NCBI GenBank assembly: GCA_025526915.1 | Contig: JAHLKH010000023.1 | Coordinates: forward strand, 124,001-188,000 | Direction: 5' to 3' | DNA: 64,000 bases | Source of the DNA: Entophlyctis helioformis | Lineage: Eukaryota > Chytridiomycota > Chytridiomycetes > Chytridiales > Chytriomycetaceae | Shown: one piece after another, positions 61,545 to 64,000 of the stretch | Position numbering within the stretch: position 1 is the stretch's first letter | How the letters are laid out: each line of letters starts with the position of its first letter | Position numbers and translations under genes: made by a program | The notes under the pieces: generated by a model | What the model saw: the letters and a program-made list of their open reading frames with translations, nothing else | The model's database searches: none | What the model was told of the DNA's origin: nothing

Positions 61545-61798
61545 TCCTCTCTTGTCTTCAGAATCGGTCATGTTATACTTATTCATTAATTATGATGGAC
61601 AGCGATGGACGCGACAGCCATACACATTGCTTTATCCTCGTCGACAAAGCCACCAAATGTCCATGAAGTATGGTGAGAAGAGAAGGGACAAGACAAGGAG
61701 TAGAGTACACGTTGTATGGTTCATTTGCTTGGCCAAGAAAGGACAGACAGACACGCCATGCCAACAGTGGTTGTACAACAGAGACAATGGCGCGAGAA

Positions 61799-64000
61799 TT
61801 ACTCCATAAAGTCCTCAATGGGACGGCCAGTGCACCAGAAGTCGATGGGGAAGGCGTTGAGGGGAGTCGTCACGGGCGGGTAGTAGATCGAGAGGACAGT
61901 CGACAGAATGACGGCGATACCAGATCCGGCGTCGATGGCAGCAGCCAGGACGTAGTTGTACTTGACCCACCAGCTGTAAGCGTACGTGAAGATGCCGTAC
62001 ATGAAGATGGTCGACACAATGAACGACGACGTGATCGACGAGAGCACCGAGCCAGAGCGGGCGGGGTAGGCCATGAGCGGGAAGTGGATGAAGCGCCAGT
62101 ACGGGTGGGGGTACACCTTGTTGCCGAGCCACGGGAGCACGGGGAGGATCAGGCCGAACAGGTAGCCAAGGTTGAGGCCAAAGTAAGGGCCCTCGGGGCC
62201 GAAGAAGCGGGCAGGGCCAATGGCACCCCAAATGGCACCGGCGTTGAAGAAGGTGGTGTGGCCGGGGTAGGTCCAGTCCTTGGTCTCGAGCGGGAAGTAG
62301 TCAATGACGATCCAGACGGCGGCCGTGTTGCAGAGCGCGCCAATAATGGTGCCGTACAGCTGCGAGAACACCATGTGCAGCGGGTTGATGTGGAGGTAGT
62401 GGCCGACCTTGAGGTCCGACGACAGGTCGAGCGCCTGGATCATGATGTTGTAGCCGTACGACTTGAACGACATGTTGGGCACGGTCGAGCCGGGCGACAG
62501 CAGACCCATGACGATCTGCGTGATGATGTTGAGGCCGAGCTGCTGGCCCGACGAGGCCTGGATGATGCCGTACGGGATCGTGAACACGAAACCGAGAACG
62601 AGACCGAGGAGGGTACCCCACCACTGGAGACGGAACGGCGTGAACAGGCCGACCATCATCTGGATGACGAGCCACACGGCGAGCCAAGTAAGGTAGATCC
62701 ACTCGGGAATGTCGGGGTACGCCTTCATGAGCGTGTTGTGGATGTCGGGGGTCTCCTCGTCGACCTGGGCGATCATCTCCTTGGTCTGGCGGACAATGTC
62801 CTTGTAGTACCACAGAGCAACGTGCGAGACACCGCAGGTGAGGGCAAGGAACGAGAGCGCGTACGTCATGGCAAAGTGCTCGGTGAGGTAGATGGGCTTG
62901 ACGCGGTCGAAGGCGGTCTGGTTGAGGTCAAAGTTGGTGCGGTCGTAGAAGGTCGTGGCGCGGACCTGGCGGCCCTGGCGCGAGAACAGGGCAGGCGAGT
63001 TGGTGCGGGGGAAGGGAGTGTCGTCCTCGTACGTGTAAATGTTCTGGAGCTCGGTGGGGCGCTTGAACAGGTTGTTGTAGTACGCGAGGGGGACAATGAT
63101 CCAGATGACCACAACGTTGGAGACAAAGATGTTGAGCGAAGCCCACCACGGGATGGCGAGCGTGCCGGTACCGATGATGGTGGGGTCGAACGACAGCGAG
63201 AGCATGCCGACACCCATGTTGGGCGACGCAGAGCCGAGGTAGCGGATCGTCTTGCTGTTGGACATCCAGCACAGGATCGAGATGGCCTGCACAACACCGG
63301 CAAAGTACGACGGGAACCACTGCCACACAAAGGCAAACGTGAGCGACAGCCAGAAGAAGGCGTAGCGAGAGAGACCGCCGGCCTTCTTGGACTCCTCAGA
63401 CTCTTCCTCGGTCTTCTCGTGGAAGGCAACAAAGAGCGCGACCGTGGGCAGGATCGTGGGCCAGTACATGGCGGCGGGGCGGACGAGGAAACGGCGGGTC
63501 ATGCCGGCGAGACCGTAACCGATCATCTGGGTCGAGAGCACGAACAGGAGAGCGTTCCAGAAGGTGACGTTGGTGTCGTTCTGTTGGATGGATGCGAGGC
63601 GAGTGGTGGATGTGCAGATGCATGTCAGCCAGGTCAGTCGCTTGCAAACAACAAAGAGCGCACGGTGCACAGCATCAATGCACACAGCACGAAAGAGAAC
63701 GCACCATGAACTTGGGGAACTTCTGGGCAATGACGTTCTCAATACCGTACGGCGAACCACCGGCGGCACCGGCGATCGTGTAGACGAGGACGTGCTCCTT
63801 GATGGTGAACGGGCCGGGGTTGAGGATGCCGCGGGGCAGCACCTTGGAGAAGAAGATACCCATGGGGTACGACAGCAGAGCGGCAACGACGTTGGTGATG
63901 CCGAACGGGTTGGTGCGGAACGAGAAGATACCGTTGCAGAGACCGAGGAACACGGCAAAGATGGAGCCGAGGAACACCATGCGGATGGTGAGCGAGGGGG
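61799..64000 (-). CDS. OPT-family oligopeptide transporter, 5' end outside window
   Basis: Two exons are visible: one from beyond 64000 down to 63705, and 63580-61799, joined in phase 0. More than 690 residues are present. The first exon carries FLGLCNGIFSFRTNPFGITN and LLSYPMGIFF, the second AGMTRRFLVRPAAMYWPTIL, TIRYLGSASPNMGVGMLSLS, IPWWASLNIFVSNVVVIWII, SYGYNIMIQALDLSSDLKVG, the HYLHINPLHMVFSQLYGTII block and GAIWGAIGPARFFGPEGPY. These are the conserved OPT blocks, including the NPxH/MF region near the C-terminus. The family moves tetra- and pentapeptides or metal-chelate ligands with protons across the plasma membrane. The C-terminus DFWCTGRPIEDFME ends at 61799. The N-terminal cytosolic part and first spans lie beyond the window. 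Confidence 0.95.
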   Translation of the reverse strand, partial: PPRSPSAWCSSAPSLPCSSVSATVSSRSAPTRSASPTSLPLCCRTPWVSSSPRCCPAASSTPARSPSRSTSSSTRSPVPPVVRRTVLRTSLPRSSPSSWCVLFRAVCIDAVHRALFVVCKRLTWLTCICTSTTRLASIQQNDTNVTFWNALLFVLSTQMIGYGLAGMTRRFLVRPAAMYWPTILPTVALFVAFHEKTEEESEESKKAGGLSRYAFFWLSLTFAFVWQWFPSYFAGVVQAISILCWMSNSKTIRYLGSASPNMGVGMLSLSFDPTIIGTGTLAIPWWASLNIFVSNVVVIWIIVPLAYYNNLFKRPTELQNIYTYEDDTPFPRTNSPALFSRQGRQVRATTFYDRTNFDLNQTAFDRVKPIYLTEHFAMTYALSFLALTCGVSHVALWYYKDIVRQTKEMIAQVDEETPDIHNTLMKAYPDIPEWIYLTWLAVWLVIQMMVGLFTPFRLQWWGTLLGLVLGFVFTIPYGIIQASSGQQLGLNIITQIVMGLLSPGSTVPNMSFKSYGYNIMIQALDLSSDLKVGHYLHINPLHMVFSQLYGTIIGALCNTAAVWIVIDYFPLETKDWTYPGHTTFFNAGAIWGAIGPARFFGPEGPYFGLNLGYLFGLILPVLPWLGNKVYPHPYWRFIHFPLMAYPARSGSVLSSITSSFIVSTIFMYGIFTYAYSWWVKYNYVLAAAIDAGSGIAVILSTVLSIYYPPVTTPLNAFPIDFWCTGRPIEDFME

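Noticed and set aside
61670..63709. 679-codon plus-strand open frame
   Set aside because: Antisense shadow of the OPT transporter gene.

Overview
The window looks like nuclear DNA of a fungus: GC-rich, with many short GT-AG introns, CYP51 (sterol 14-demethylase), a fungal-type METE methionine synthase, SIN3, NF-YB/HAP3, an OPT transporter and ATG14. A zoosporic (chytrid-like) fungus is the best guess. The support is a gene resembling the flagellate-associated C2orf81 family, Crinkler-type effectors, and a Fanzor (eukaryotic TnpB-like) gene. The lineage is inferred from gene content only. Exon boundaries below were worked out by hand from splice signals and reading-phase continuity.

Layout. 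1-3.2 kb: a divergent pair, C2orf81-like (-) and ATG14 (+). 3.3-13.7 kb: two complete units and one partial unit of a ~4.15 kb tandem repeat. Each carries a TATA-driven Crinkler gene with a ubiquitin-like header, a PD-(D/E)XK nuclease and a short kinase; the first copy is broken and the other two are intact. 13.9-19 kb: CYP51 and HMG-CoA synthase, head to head across 93 bp, so two sterol-pathway genes share one promoter region. 19.1-31.7 kb: compact housekeeping genes (multi-pass membrane protein, SDR oxidoreductase, CDC26, SIN3, riboflavin kinase, TPR protein), several with start codons 13-140 bp apart. 32-34.7 kb: a low-complexity polyQ/RGG protein.

35-50 kb is a mobile or accessory island. 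On the minus strand, eight phase-consistent exons of an XPG/FEN1-like nuclease lead into exons of a Fanzor-type RuvC nuclease. Between the two lies a 6.65 kb Ty3/gypsy chromovirus with near-identical LTRs. The reading frame is continuous across the element, so the two halves may once have been a single XPG-Fanzor gene. The Fanzor half carries a nonsense codon and a frameshift. Upstream lies another decayed cysteine-bearing gene.

50-64 kb returns to core genes: METE, a histidine acid phosphatase with a GC-AG intron, NF-YB, a membrane-anchored glycosyltransferase-like gene, a polytopic membrane protein, tRNA-Asp and the 3' part of an OPT transporter. This stretch also holds a 5'-truncated LINE fragment with a poly(A) tail and a perfect 13 bp target-site duplication.
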